This document shows positions 24,480 to 33,827 of a DNA stretch of 37,604 bases, piece by piece. The position numbers were made by a program, and so were the translations under genes. Under the pieces are notes generated by a model. It was not told the origin of the DNA and did no database searches. It worked only from the letters and a program-made list of their open reading frames with translations. This DNA comes from an uncultured Prevotella sp. GTDB taxonomy: Bacteria; Bacteroidota; Bacteroidia; Bacteroidales; Bacteroidaceae. The DNA lies in the NCBI GenBank assembly GCA_937898715.1, contig CALEKA010000060.1, forward strand, positions 1 to 37,604, read 5' to 3'. Position 1 is the stretch's first letter; each line of letters begins with the position of its first letter.

Positions 24480-27275
24480 CTATTCGAGGATGAAGTTGAT
24501 ATCTTCCTCGCTCAGATGCTTGGCGGAAGAGTCATCGCTGCCAATCAGTCCCTTGAAGAGATCGGCCTTTTGCTGCTGAAGAATCTGAATTTTCTCTTCG
24601 ATCGATCCCTTCGTGATGAGCGAGAGGCAGATCACCTTCGACTTCTGCCCGAATCGATGCAAACGGTTGATGGCCTGCTCCTCAGCAGCCTTGTTCCACC
24701 AGGGCTCGAAGATAAACACGGTGTCGGCGGCCGTGAGGTTGAGACCTACACCACCCGTCTTGAGCGTCATGAGCATCACACGGCAGTTGGGGTCGGTCTG
24801 GAATCGCTCCACTACGCTGCGTCGGTCGTGGGTAGAACCAGTCATACACACGTAGTCAATGCCATTCTGATCGAGCACTTCGCTGGTAAGCTCTATGCCG
24901 GCTATGAAATTGTAGAACACTACGGCCTTATGTCCGTTGGCCACGGCTTCGAGCAGCGACTCCGTAAGAGCCTCGAGCTTGGGTGACTGCACTTGCCCGT
25001 CCGTCAGGCTCTCAGGGATGGAGGCAGCACGACGCAGTTCGCTTAGGGCTTGGAACATGATGAATTGCGACTTCTGTACACCCTCTGCTTGAATGTGGCG
25101 GCCCACCTGCTCCTTATAATAGATGCGTCGCTGCTCGTAGAAGCGGGCTTGGTCGGGGTTCATCTCCACATAAAGCGTCTTGTCGATGCGATCGGGCAGG
25201 TCCTTGAGCACATCGCGCTTGAGGCGACGCAGCATGAACGGGAATATCTTGCGGCGCAAGGAGAGCATGGCATCGTTGTCGCCCTCTTTCTGTATGGGGT
25301 TGGTGTAGCGCTGGTTGAAGTCGTCGAGCGTGCCAAACATGGTGGGGTTGAGGAAGCGGAATAGGGAGTAGAGCTCCGTCAGATTGTTTTCAATCGGTGT
25401 GCCGCTTAGCGCCAACCGATGTTCGGCCTTAAGCATGTAGATGGCTTGCGTGCTTTGCGCTGATACGTTCTTGATGTTTTGACTTTCGTCGAGAATGATG
25501 TAGTGAAACTGCTGCTCCTTGAACGTTTCAATATCATTACGCACAATGGCATAGGTGGTCAGGATGAGCTGATGGCGAAGCGCCTCGCTCATGTCGCGCG
25601 TGTTGCCATAGTAGGTGTATACTTTCAGCCGAGGGGAAAATCGTTCCACTTCATTTTGCCAGTTGAAGAGCAGGCTGCGCGGCATAACGAGCAGTGTGGG
25701 CTTGCGCTCAGCGGGGTAGACGAGGTTGAGCATGCCGATGGTCTGAAGCGTCTTTCCCAGACCCATGTCGTCGGCAAGGCAGCCATTGAGATTGTTGTCG
25801 TAGAGATATTTAATCCATTTGATGCCCTCCGTCTGGTAGGGGCGAAGCGTGGCTTTGAGTGCGGGGACTTTCAGCTTCTCTTGGGGCAAACGATTGAAGC
25901 CCTCGTAGAATTCACGATGGTGCTTGAAGGCCTCGCCCTGAATGGGCGTATTAATGAGCGATTCAAGTTCGGAGATGTCGAAGAACGATACCTTCACGCG
26001 GTCTTTGTCGCTCTTCTTGACTTTCTTGAAGATGCGCTCCAAACGTCGCATGTAGCCTTGGTCCACCAGAGCACGATTGCCATCGGACAGGGTGATGTAG
26101 CGCTTTGAAGAGTATTGGGCAAAGAGTTGCTGGAGCGTGAACTCCTCTTCGCCAAACTGCACCGTGGCATTTCCCTCCAGGAAGTCGATGCCCGATGATA
26201 GATTAACTTTTAAGCTCGGCTGCACGGCCTTTACCTTGTATTCTTTGAGCCTTTCCGCACCGACGAGCTGATATTTGCTGATGAGCGAGGGCAGTGCTTG
26301 GAGCAGGAAGGGGCCAGCCACTTCCTCGGGCACAATGAAGGTGTTGCCATCGGCATAGACCGTCTTGCGAGCCTTGGCCGAAGGAGCGTGGTGCGTGATG
26401 TCGGCCAGTAGTTCGTCGGCCATCATCTTCATGGGGTGGCGCTTGAGTCGCTTTATTTCGATTTCCCCCTCGTCAGTTTCAACGGCTATATGGTTGAGGC
26501 CGAAGCGATCTATGAAGTCGGCGGGAAAGTCCTTCACCGTTTCGGATAACTGCAGATAGAGCGTTTTATCGGTGTCGACTTTCTCAAAGGTCAACGTGGG
26601 CACGGGTTCTATCTCTTGCTGCGAAATGCGGATGTCGTAGGCATCGCTCACAACGGGCACGTTTTCCACGTATGAATAAAATACCGAGAGGTATTTGTCA
26701 ATCATGCTGGCAGGAAAACTGTTCTCGAAGATAGAAAAGTGACGATAGTTGTTGCCCACGGGGCGTATGCAGAATAGCTGATCTTTTACTAAGCAAAAGC
26801 TGTCGGTGAGCATTGAGAATCGGCTGCGACCATCCGTCCCCTCAACGCTGAAGCGTGGTGAGATGGTGTCGCCCTTTTTGGTCAGGATAAGCTTAAGTTG
26901 CTGTTCGCCTTCTTCCACATGGATAGTTTCTCCCTTCTCATTGACTATCAATGGGCAACGTACCAACTGATTGCAAAGGTAAGGGTGCTCCGAGAGGCTT
27001 ATTCGCTGGTCGGCTTCTTCCCACACAATTTGGAATTGCTTCTCGCGCATCACGTTTTCTATGCTATGAAGCAATTGGGAAGTTTCGCTCTCATAGTAGC
27101 GATAGTCCACTTGTATGGGATTCAACTTTCCGTCAACTACGGATAGGTAAGCATCATTGCTCGTGGTTGTAATCATAAACCGTAGGGACGGGCAGTATTC
27201 CTCCCGATTGGACGAAAAGTTATTGTAATCGTTGTCTTGCTTTAGTTTTTGTAGTTGAAGAAGGAAATCGCTCAT
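24480..27275 (-). CDS. SNF2-family DNA-dependent ATPase (DEAD/DEAH-box helicase)
   Basis: 931-residue ATP-driven DNA translocase. The first 450 residues are an accessory region without clear motifs. The helicase core begins at LRPYQTEGIKWIKYLYDN. Walker A is DDMGLGKT (about residue 500), motif II is LDESQ (about 593, a DESQ variant), motif III is ALSGTPIENNLTELYSLF, and then MLRRLKRDVLKDLPD. The C-terminal lobe has VVFYNFIAGIELTSE, TGGVGLNLTAADTVFIFEPWWN and QAINRLHRFGQ (motif VI). Bacterial SNF2 proteins act in remodelling protein-DNA or transcription complexes and some are defence components; no defence neighbours are visible. The partner gene follows after 60 bases. Confidence 0.95.
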   Translation of the reverse strand: MSDFLLQLQKLKQDNDYNNFSSNREEYCPSLRFMITTTSNDAYLSVVDGKLNPIQVDYRYYESETSQLLHSIENVMREKQFQIVWEEADQRISLSEHPYLCNQLVRCPLIVNEKGETIHVEEGEQQLKLILTKKGDTISPRFSVEGTDGRSRFSMLTDSFCLVKDQLFCIRPVGNNYRHFSIFENSFPASMIDKYLSVFYSYVENVPVVSDAYDIRISQQEIEPVPTLTFEKVDTDKTLYLQLSETVKDFPADFIDRFGLNHIAVETDEGEIEIKRLKRHPMKMMADELLADITHHAPSAKARKTVYADGNTFIVPEEVAGPFLLQALPSLISKYQLVGAERLKEYKVKAVQPSLKVNLSSGIDFLEGNATVQFGEEEFTLQQLFAQYSSKRYITLSDGNRALVDQGYMRRLERIFKKVKKSDKDRVKVSFFDISELESLINTPIQGEAFKHHREFYEGFNRLPQEKLKVPALKATLRPYQTEGIKWIKYLYDNNLNGCLADDMGLGKTLQTIGMLNLVYPAERKPTLLVMPRSLLFNWQNEVERFSPRLKVYTYYGNTRDMSEALRHQLILTTYAIVRNDIETFKEQQFHYIILDESQNIKNVSAQSTQAIYMLKAEHRLALSGTPIENNLTELYSLFRFLNPTMFGTLDDFNQRYTNPIQKEGDNDAMLSLRRKIFPFMLRRLKRDVLKDLPDRIDKTLYVEMNPDQARFYEQRRIYYKEQVGRHIQAEGVQKSQFIMFQALSELRRAASIPESLTDGQVQSPKLEALTESLLEAVANGHKAVVFYNFIAGIELTSEVLDQNGIDYVCMTGSTHDRRSVVERFQTDPNCRVMLMTLKTGGVGLNLTAADTVFIFEPWWNKAAEEQAINRLHRFGQKSKVICLSLITKGSIEEKIQILQQQKADLFKGLIGSDDSSAKHLSEEDINFILE

Positions 27276-27474
27276 TGATGGATTCTTTTAAGGTCTGGAC
27301 CTTGTTGTGTGTGGATGAGTAAGCACATGGTTGTACAATATGTGTGCGAATTTCGCATATTATGGTGATTTAGCCAACAAATATGGCGTATTTATACTCT
27401 TCACTCAGAAATATTTCTTCTTCTCATGTGGATAATGAATTCAAATAGCTCAATATTTCGCATGATAGATAATG

Positions 27475-27513
27475 AAAAAGGAGACAGACTCCCGAGTGGA
27501 AATCTGCCTCCTT
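27475..27513 (-). terminator. Terminator of the GH84 gene
   Basis: On the minus strand AAGGAGGCAGA (27513-27503) pairs with TCTGTCTCCTT (27488-27478), with one mismatch, followed by a T-run. It lies about 55 bases beyond the GH84 stop. Confidence 0.75.
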
Positions 27514-27568
27514 GCGGAGAAAGTTGTGCTGCACAGCGCACAATGCGTGTGCTGAGCGAACTAATGGA

Positions 27569-30500
27569 TTATTTCATTACCTTGAAGGTCTGGCTCTTGC
27601 CGCCGAGGGTGGTCACTTTGACGAGGATTGACTGGTGAGCAGAGCCTACTACGGGGATTGCAACTTGTGACTCTCCGCCAGCCTTCTGGCTGAAGAGTGT
27701 ACGGCCGTCGAGCGTATAAGCTTCAACACTGCTGATGCCCGATTGAGCCTTGGCTACCAAGTGGCTTCCTTCGGTGGTGAGGGCAATCTGCTCTGTGGCT
27801 GACTGTGTAGAGCCAGTCACGCTCTCAATGCGAGTCACGGTGGGATGCTCCACGTTGGCTGCGTCGTAGTTCTCTGCCACTTCGTAGATGGCAGGGATGG
27901 TCTTCGTATCCCAGTTGATCTTCAGAGCCGTTGCTGCGCGGTTGGCACCTTCGAGGGTGAAGCGGATCAGTCCGTTGTTGGCAGTTGTTGGCTCAATGTC
28001 TGTCCATGTTTCGCCATCGGTGGTGATGCTGTAAGTGACGCCCTCCATGGTGGCGGGGTCGGTATAGAGCGTGATGCCGTTGAGCAGGATACCATTGATC
28101 ATATGGTAAGTGAATACGCGATCCTTGCTTGAACTGTAGGGCGCGAAGCCTGCAGTCGAAGTAGAACCCAACCCGTCTGTGGCATTGCGTTCCGTGATGC
28201 CATACTGACCAGCTTGGAAGGTAGCCATCTCGTTCAAGCCCTTACCATTAACTTCGATCTCATGCAGGCGAAGCCATTTGTCGCTATTGGGCGTAGAAAC
28301 GTAGAGACGTACGTATTTGGCAGTGATGGGCGTAACTTTTCCAGCAACGTTGGATGGAGAGAAGTCGCATGCGTACACGTCGGCTCCGTCAACAGTGCCC
28401 ACCTTGAAGTTTTGAGGAAGATCCATCGTGTAGATATTGCTTGAAGCACCAGTGGGGCGAAGTGAAGTCCAGGTGGTGCCGTTATTAGAAATCTGTACGA
28501 TGCCCTTGTTGATGTTGTCGCCATTTTGAGTACCCATCACGATGCGTACATGCTCTACGGGAGTCTCGTCTTTCAGCGTCACGGTGTAGGCATCACCTGC
28601 TTGCTGTACGCGGTTGATGCATACGTAAGTGTTGTAATTACCATCCGAGATGAGGTTGGCAGTGTGGTTTTGCCAGAATTCCGCACCATCGGGAGCTGCA
28701 GCAGCAGAGACTGAAGCCTTCTGTGCAGGGTAGAGGCTCACGAATCCATAACGAGTAGCTACTGAAAGAGGTTCTTCGCTATCATTGACAATTGCTACGT
28801 AGCGTGCATAGCCAGCGAAGTCGCTTGAACCAGCTTCGGGCTTTACAAGCCATTCGTTGCCTGTGCGATTGATTGCGGTCCAATTCTTACCATCTGTGCT
28901 TACTACGACGTTGAGCTTCTTGTGATCGATCAGCGAGTCGGCCATGGTGACATATTTGATGCGGATGGCATTGGGTAATTCGATGCCCAGATAGTCGCCC
29001 TTGCTAAGCGTCACCTTCTTATTGGCTTGGAAGCGGATAAGTGAAGCGGTAATGCTGCCAGTCACCTTGATACCTTCTACGTTGGTGTAGGATGTTGCAG
29101 CGGTAGATGTGGACTTTGCGGGGAATAGTTTTGCTGTAGCGTTTGCCTTCATATAGTCTACGAAGGGCGTCAGGTAGCGATAAGATGCATGCGTAAGACG
29201 TGGCTCGGTAGAGATCGACGTGCTTCCGAAGCCCGACAAGTGGTGAGTGAAATAGCTTTCATTTGTATCGTTGAACTCACCCATGGCTTTCATATAAAGA
29301 GGCCAAGCTTGTTCGCCATCCGATCCCAGATCCTTTGTGTCAAGGTAGTCCTTTATGCTTGTGGCCATGTCGTGTAGGCGTACTACCCAGGGCTTGATGT
29401 CCTTGTAGAAGAGCGATTCGTTGGCATTGGCAGAACTCTCAAGCTTGCTCAGCACGTCGCAGTTCTCTTCGATTTGCGAGAGAAGCGTCTTGAGGTCCTC
29501 GCTATTGCCGTTTTGCTTGTAGGTGCTGATGGTTGTGTTGAGCGCATCGGGGTCGTTCTTGCTGAGGTAGGGAGCTAAGAATCGGTATGCCTTTGTAGCT
29601 TCCTCATTGCCAGGGAAGAGCGATTTGATTGCAGCTTCCCATGATTCGTTGTTGTCGAATCCCTTGTTGTTCCAGCTATAGTCTCCAGCAGAGAATACGG
29701 CCGTCTTGGAAGCTTCTCCCTGTTCCATCGGGTTGCAAATGATACCCTGATTGCTTGCGGTGAGTTCGGTAGAGAGAGAACTATTGTTGTTCACGTTGGG
29801 CATGTCGTAGAAGTTGCTCTTCATGTCCAAGGGATAGATTTCGCTGGGTCCTGTTCCGTTGTCGTTGCAAGGATAGTTCCACCACCAGATGACGTTGCGG
29901 CCAAACTGATTCTGTACCGTGTTGAGGTCGTCATTATTGGGTACGGACCATACGCCGCCACCGGTGTAGTATACGGTGACGTTCTCGGGAAGCTTGCTCA
30001 GCGCTTTGAAGAAGTTGTTGAATTGAGTTTCACTTCCTACGAATCCGCGGCAGTAGATCTGCGGTGTGAGGCGGAGAGCCTTTACGGTGTCGGCGGCAGC
30101 GGCACCGGGGGTGTTCCATTTAGCTTCGATGGCGCGCTGGATGTCGGTGACGCGTTGGCAAGTCAAGTCCATGCCGCTTTGGTCGCTCGGAATGTCTACG
30201 TCGTCGACGAATACGGAGAACTGGCGGAAGCCTAAATTGTACATGCTCTCAAATTTCGACATGATCTTGCTTACTACCTGTCCGTCGTTGAGCAAGCTGT
30301 TGCCCGGGTGGATGGCCCACGATACGTTCACTTTGGTGGCGTGAGCTGTCTCGGTGAAATCTTGCATCTTGGCCTGCGTCATGAATCCTTGTTGATTCTG
30401 TGTCTCGGTGATGGTAGTGGGGTAGGGTGCAGCCCATGTGGAAGAGTGATAGGGGTCGCTCTTCGGGCCATACACGTAAGTGTTCATCTTGAAGCGCATC

Positions 30501-31099
30501 ATGTAGCGCATTAAGTCTTTGCGCACCTCGTTGTCGTAAGGTTTACCATAGAAACCCTCGATGATGCCGCGCTCTTTGAGGTCGGCATAGTCGTTGATGG
30601 TCACGGTGGGTAGGTCGGTTGTGCCCTGATCGAGCATCTGCTCGAGTGATGCCAGGCCATAGAAGGTGGCATCTGTATTCTCACCAATGACCACGAGTTG
30701 GGCGATACCATTGCCCCCATCGGTGAGCGAAAGGATGTGACGATCAAACTTATTAGCCTTGTCGAGCACGTCGGTGTTGAGACCGAGTGCGGTAGCCTTT
30801 TGTCCAGCTATTCCGTTTGTGCCTTTTATGCCAAGATAAATGCACGACTCAGTCTCGATCGGCGTATTGTCGGTCGGGAATCGTGCAGTGAGTCCGTGTT
30901 CGGTAAGGATCTGCTCCACGCGATTGCGGGTATAAGTATCAATGCCGTCTTCGCATACGACATTGACTGTCTTGGTAAAGCTCACCTTGCCCGTTCCGGC
31001 TGTCTGAGTATGTGGCACGGGGTAAATGGTGTACTGTGCCGCCATAGACATAGGGAAGAGCATGGCTGCCATTCCGATGAGTAAGGATTTCTTCTTCAT
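27569..31099 (-). CDS. Secreted beta-N-acetylglucosaminidase, GH84, with C-terminal sugar-binding modules
   Basis: Large exported glycosidase removing beta-linked GlcNAc. 1176 residues from ATG 31099 (signal MKKKSLLIGMAAMLFPMSMAA); the longer frame to 31186 adds 29 residues before the signal and is not used. An N-terminal GH20b-like domain (about 25-165) is followed by the GH84 barrel, with RGIIEGFYGKPYDNEVRKDL (about 175) and FSVFVDDVDIP (about 298), the paired catalytic Asp residues. The C-terminal half holds F5/8 type C-like modules (VEHVRIVMGTQNGD, KYVRLYVSTPNSDKWLRLHEIEV). The last 80 residues end in a sorting-domain-like tail (EAYTLDGRTLFSQKAGG). Together with the fucosidase it suggests mucin or N-/O-glycan foraging. 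Terminator at 27475. Confidence 0.94.
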   Translation of the reverse strand: MKKKSLLIGMAAMLFPMSMAAQYTIYPVPHTQTAGTGKVSFTKTVNVVCEDGIDTYTRNRVEQILTEHGLTARFPTDNTPIETESCIYLGIKGTNGIAGQKATALGLNTDVLDKANKFDRHILSLTDGGNGIAQLVVIGENTDATFYGLASLEQMLDQGTTDLPTVTINDYADLKERGIIEGFYGKPYDNEVRKDLMRYMMRFKMNTYVYGPKSDPYHSSTWAAPYPTTITETQNQQGFMTQAKMQDFTETAHATKVNVSWAIHPGNSLLNDGQVVSKIMSKFESMYNLGFRQFSVFVDDVDIPSDQSGMDLTCQRVTDIQRAIEAKWNTPGAAAADTVKALRLTPQIYCRGFVGSETQFNNFFKALSKLPENVTVYYTGGGVWSVPNNDDLNTVQNQFGRNVIWWWNYPCNDNGTGPSEIYPLDMKSNFYDMPNVNNNSSLSTELTASNQGIICNPMEQGEASKTAVFSAGDYSWNNKGFDNNESWEAAIKSLFPGNEEATKAYRFLAPYLSKNDPDALNTTISTYKQNGNSEDLKTLLSQIEENCDVLSKLESSANANESLFYKDIKPWVVRLHDMATSIKDYLDTKDLGSDGEQAWPLYMKAMGEFNDTNESYFTHHLSGFGSTSISTEPRLTHASYRYLTPFVDYMKANATAKLFPAKSTSTAATSYTNVEGIKVTGSITASLIRFQANKKVTLSKGDYLGIELPNAIRIKYVTMADSLIDHKKLNVVVSTDGKNWTAINRTGNEWLVKPEAGSSDFAGYARYVAIVNDSEEPLSVATRYGFVSLYPAQKASVSAAAAPDGAEFWQNHTANLISDGNYNTYVCINRVQQAGDAYTVTLKDETPVEHVRIVMGTQNGDNINKGIVQISNNGTTWTSLRPTGASSNIYTMDLPQNFKVGTVDGADVYACDFSPSNVAGKVTPITAKYVRLYVSTPNSDKWLRLHEIEVNGKGLNEMATFQAGQYGITERNATDGLGSTSTAGFAPYSSSKDRVFTYHMINGILLNGITLYTDPATMEGVTYSITTDGETWTDIEPTTANNGLIRFTLEGANRAATALKINWDTKTIPAIYEVAENYDAANVEHPTVTRIESVTGSTQSATEQIALTTEGSHLVAKAQSGISSVEAYTLDGRTLFSQKAGGESQVAIPVVGSAHQSILVKVTTLGGKSQTFKVMK

Positions 31100-31284
31100 T
31101 ATAGATATGTTAGATGTTGCAATAGAAGTGTTATATATTGTGGAAGATGTTGCAAGTTTACGAAAAAACATTGGGTTAATCACCACGAAAGGGCGGAAAT
31201 GTCGTATTTCTCGCTTGAATATGCATGCACCGTGTATATATTAATGTCTATTTGAACAATAATTGGTGGCGCTTATCGCATCAT

Positions 31285-32343
31285 TTATCGTCCCAGGAGA
31301 GGTGAGAATGTTTTCGGAAGAAACTTTGCGAGCACGGCATAGAGTGCTAAGCATATGCCGACGGTCAGTGCTGGGCAAAGCAAATAACCTAAGATTTGTA
31401 CGCTGAAGCCAAACCCATTCGTAGCCTTAGCCAATACAGCAGTAAGGGGCGAGAGTACGATCACGTGCGAAGCGTAGATAAAGAAGCTGCTTTGCGCAAC
31501 GACCTTAGCAGGCATCCATCGGTGGCTGAGGCTGTCGGCAGCGTGAATGGCACATACCATGGCTGAAAGAACGTATAGCTGTTGTGTCAAGGCAAAGCCC
31601 CATCCACCTCTGTCGGGCAGGATGGCTTGCAGGATCAAGAGCGGAAGAAGCATTACAGCGCAGGGGCGGAGCAAGGAGCGAGTAGCTTTGATCGGCTCTT
31701 TCCCTTCGATGGCAAACCATGCTCCTAATGAGAAAAACCACCATCCCATGGCACTCATGCCGCAAGGATTAGGCCACAGATGCAGATAATATACGGTGGC
31801 GAGAATGACTATGCTTGCCCAGTGAAGGCACTTGATAATCCAGTAAACAATAGGCGATAACAGCACGAGAATGATGAGGTCGCGCACAAACCAAAGGGGC
31901 TCCTGAACGGGCGCTGTGGCAGCTTGAACTGTCCATCCCAAGAGATTCGTTCCCACGGACGACATCTGCGTGTCGCCCCATAGGAGGTTGAGCGAAAGCG
32001 GATGCTGTAGTGCGACATGGGCAGCCCAGTCCTTGGCAGCGTAGAGAAGAAAGGCTATGATGTTCCACGCCACGTAGGGCACAAGCAACGTGTGCACCCT
32101 ACGACGAAGCTTTTCGGCATATACTGACCATGAAAACGCCTGCATACGAGCAAAGAACAAATAGCCCGATATGGCAAAAAATAAGGGTACGGCAAAGGTG
32201 GGCAATGTCTGTGAACAGAACGTGCCCCATCCCGTCAAGGCTTCATGTCCGGCAGTGCGCCATGCGGAATTGTAGCTATGAATCAGCACGACGAGCACAG
32301 CGAGCGGGAAGCGTAGTGCCGTAATATAATTGAGATTTTTCAA
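31285..32343 (-). CDS. Membrane acyltransferase (Acyltransferase_3 family)
   Basis: Multi-pass inner-membrane protein of the family that O-acylates sugars or other surface molecules. The start motif RFPLAVLVVLIHSYNS carries the conserved His. Further family features are PTFAVPLFFAISGYLFF and PLWFVRDLIILVLLSP, with about ten hydrophobic helices. The open frame extends to a GTG at 32379, but a likely -7 promoter element lies at 32382-32389, which would place the transcript start at or after that GTG. I therefore prefer the TTG at 32343 (MKNLNYITALRFPLAV, 352 residues). The acceptor is not shown by sequence. It is transcribed away from holB. Confidence 0.85.
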   Translation of the reverse strand: MKNLNYITALRFPLAVLVVLIHSYNSAWRTAGHEALTGWGTFCSQTLPTFAVPLFFAISGYLFFARMQAFSWSVYAEKLRRRVHTLLVPYVAWNIIAFLLYAAKDWAAHVALQHPLSLNLLWGDTQMSSVGTNLLGWTVQAATAPVQEPLWFVRDLIILVLLSPIVYWIIKCLHWASIVILATVYYLHLWPNPCGMSAMGWWFFSLGAWFAIEGKEPIKATRSLLRPCAVMLLPLLILQAILPDRGGWGFALTQQLYVLSAMVCAIHAADSLSHRWMPAKVVAQSSFFIYASHVIVLSPLTAVLAKATNGFGFSVQILGYLLCPALTVGICLALYAVLAKFLPKTFSPLLGR

Positions 32344-32381
32344 AAAACGCGAGAATAATATTGTAAGTGATTTTACCACTG

Positions 32382-32389
32382 CGAAGGTA
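32382..32389 (-). promoter_or_regulatory. Probable -7 element for the acyltransferase gene
   Basis: The minus strand reads TACCTTCG, one base from TAnnTTTG, and is followed by CAGTGG as at other promoters here. No clear -33 element. It matters because it argues against the GTG start at 32379. Confidence 0.4.
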
Positions 32390-32482
32390 CGCTTTTAGTG
32401 CGTAAACACGAAATGCTTTGCTCAAAAAAAGCCCAATCAGCCCTCCGTTAGTCTCGTTGAGTGAAAGTTTTCCACAATTCGT

Positions 32483-32513
32483 TTTGCCCATTCCCCGTCA
32501 AGTCGTACCTTTG
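32483..32513 (+). promoter_or_regulatory. Promoter upstream of holB
   Basis: TTTG at 32483-32486 and TACCTTTG at 32506-32513 are separated by 19 bases, a full match to the Bacteroidetes primary sigma factor pattern. The start would be near 32520, giving a leader of about 90 bases. Confidence 0.75.
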
Positions 32514-32611
32514 TCTGTCATTGTGGGCATACACATCGCATGAAGCTGTAAAAGATTTCTGGCTTGGATGCATACTCGGTGTAGCCCCCTTCTATTCCAA
32601 CCTCCACCACC

Positions 32612-33742
32612 ATGCAATTCAACGATGTGATAGGACAGGATACGATTAAGCAACGTATCAAGCAGATGATAGCCGAAGAGCGTGTGCCCCACGCGCTGCT
32701 CTTTGCCGGCCCTGAGGGGTGTGGCAAATTGCCAATGGCCTTAGCCTTAGCTCAGCGTCTGCTCTGTCAACATCCCACCGCCGATGGCGAACCTTGTGGT
32801 GAGTGTGTGGCTTGCCGAATGGCGATGAAGCAAGCCCATCCCGATCTCCATTTTTGTTTTCCCACGATTAAGCCCAGCGGACAAGCTACAGCCGTGGTGA
32901 GCGATCAATTCTTGCCCGAATGGCGCAAGCAGATAGCCACTTCTCCTTACTTCACCCGTCAGACGTGGCTTAAATGCATGGGCGTAGAAAAACAACAGTC
33001 GCAAATAGGCGTGGCAGAGAGCACCAACATTCTCGCCAAGCTTGCCAACGTGAGCAGCCAAGGTGGCTACCGCGTGATTATCATCTGGCTGGCGGAGCAA
33101 ATGAACGAGGAATGTGCCAACAAGTTGCTAAAGATACTGGAAGAGCCTCCCGCTCAGACCGTGTTTATCCTCACCGCCAATGAGCCCGACCATCTGCTGT
33201 CCACCATCTTGAGCCGCACCCAGCGTATCGACTTCCCTCCCCTTAGCGCCGACGAAATAGCCCAAGCTCTGCAGCGCCTCAATGGATTGCAGGAAGAGGA
33301 TGCTCGCCTTGTGGCACGAGCAGCCGAGGGCAGCTACACGCGAGCACTCGAACAAGTGACGATGAATGCCGATACGGCACAGTTTTTCGACCTCTTCGTG
33401 CTCTTCATGCGCCTATGCTATATGCGCAAGATACGCGATCTCTACGAATGGTCGCAGCAACTCTCATCGTGGGGACGAGAGAAGCAGAAAGCCTTTCTCG
33501 AATATGCCCAACGCTTGGTGCGTGAAAACTTCATGTACAATTTTCATTCGCCCGAACTCAACTATATGAATCGGCAGGAGCAAGACTTCTCTGTCAACTT
33601 TGCCCGATTCATCAATGAGCGCAACGTGATAGGCATCATGGACGAACTCTCAATCGCTCAGCGCGATATAGAACATAATGTAAATGCCAACATGGTCTTC
33701 TTCGACTTCTCGCTCAAGATGATCGTGTTGCTCATCAAGTAA
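32612..33742 (+). CDS. holB: DNA polymerase III subunit delta'
   Basis: Clamp-loader subunit, 376 residues. The start MQFNDVIGQDTIKQRIKQMI is typical. The P-loop region is GPEGCGKLP (about 33-41). The zinc module uses Cys52, Cys62, Cys65 and Cys68 (CGECVACRM). The sensor/SRC region is TILSRTQRIDFPPL, and LLKILEEPPAQTVFILTANEP is the strongest family signature. It is followed by ricT and gldH, a gene order usual in Bacteroidales. Own promoter at 32483. Confidence 0.95.
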   Translation: MQFNDVIGQDTIKQRIKQMIAEERVPHALLFAGPEGCGKLPMALALAQRLLCQHPTADGEPCGECVACRMAMKQAHPDLHFCFPTIKPSGQATAVVSDQFLPEWRKQIATSPYFTRQTWLKCMGVEKQQSQIGVAESTNILAKLANVSSQGGYRVIIIWLAEQMNEECANKLLKILEEPPAQTVFILTANEPDHLLSTILSRTQRIDFPPLSADEIAQALQRLNGLQEEDARLVARAAEGSYTRALEQVTMNADTAQFFDLFVLFMRLCYMRKIRDLYEWSQQLSSWGREKQKAFLEYAQRLVRENFMYNFHSPELNYMNRQEQDFSVNFARFINERNVIGIMDELSIAQRDIEHNVNANMVFFDFSLKMIVLLIK

Positions 33743-33827
33743 AGCCTCTTGTGCTTATAGACGGAGCGTGCGCACTGCTTGCTTGCGAGCATCGCACATC
33801 CTCCTCAAACCTCCTAAATCCCTTTTT

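Noticed and set aside
22569..27275. SNF2 operon as an antiphage defence system
   Set aside because: Some defence systems use SNF2 proteins, but there is no nuclease, methylase or other defence gene nearby; evidence is insufficient.
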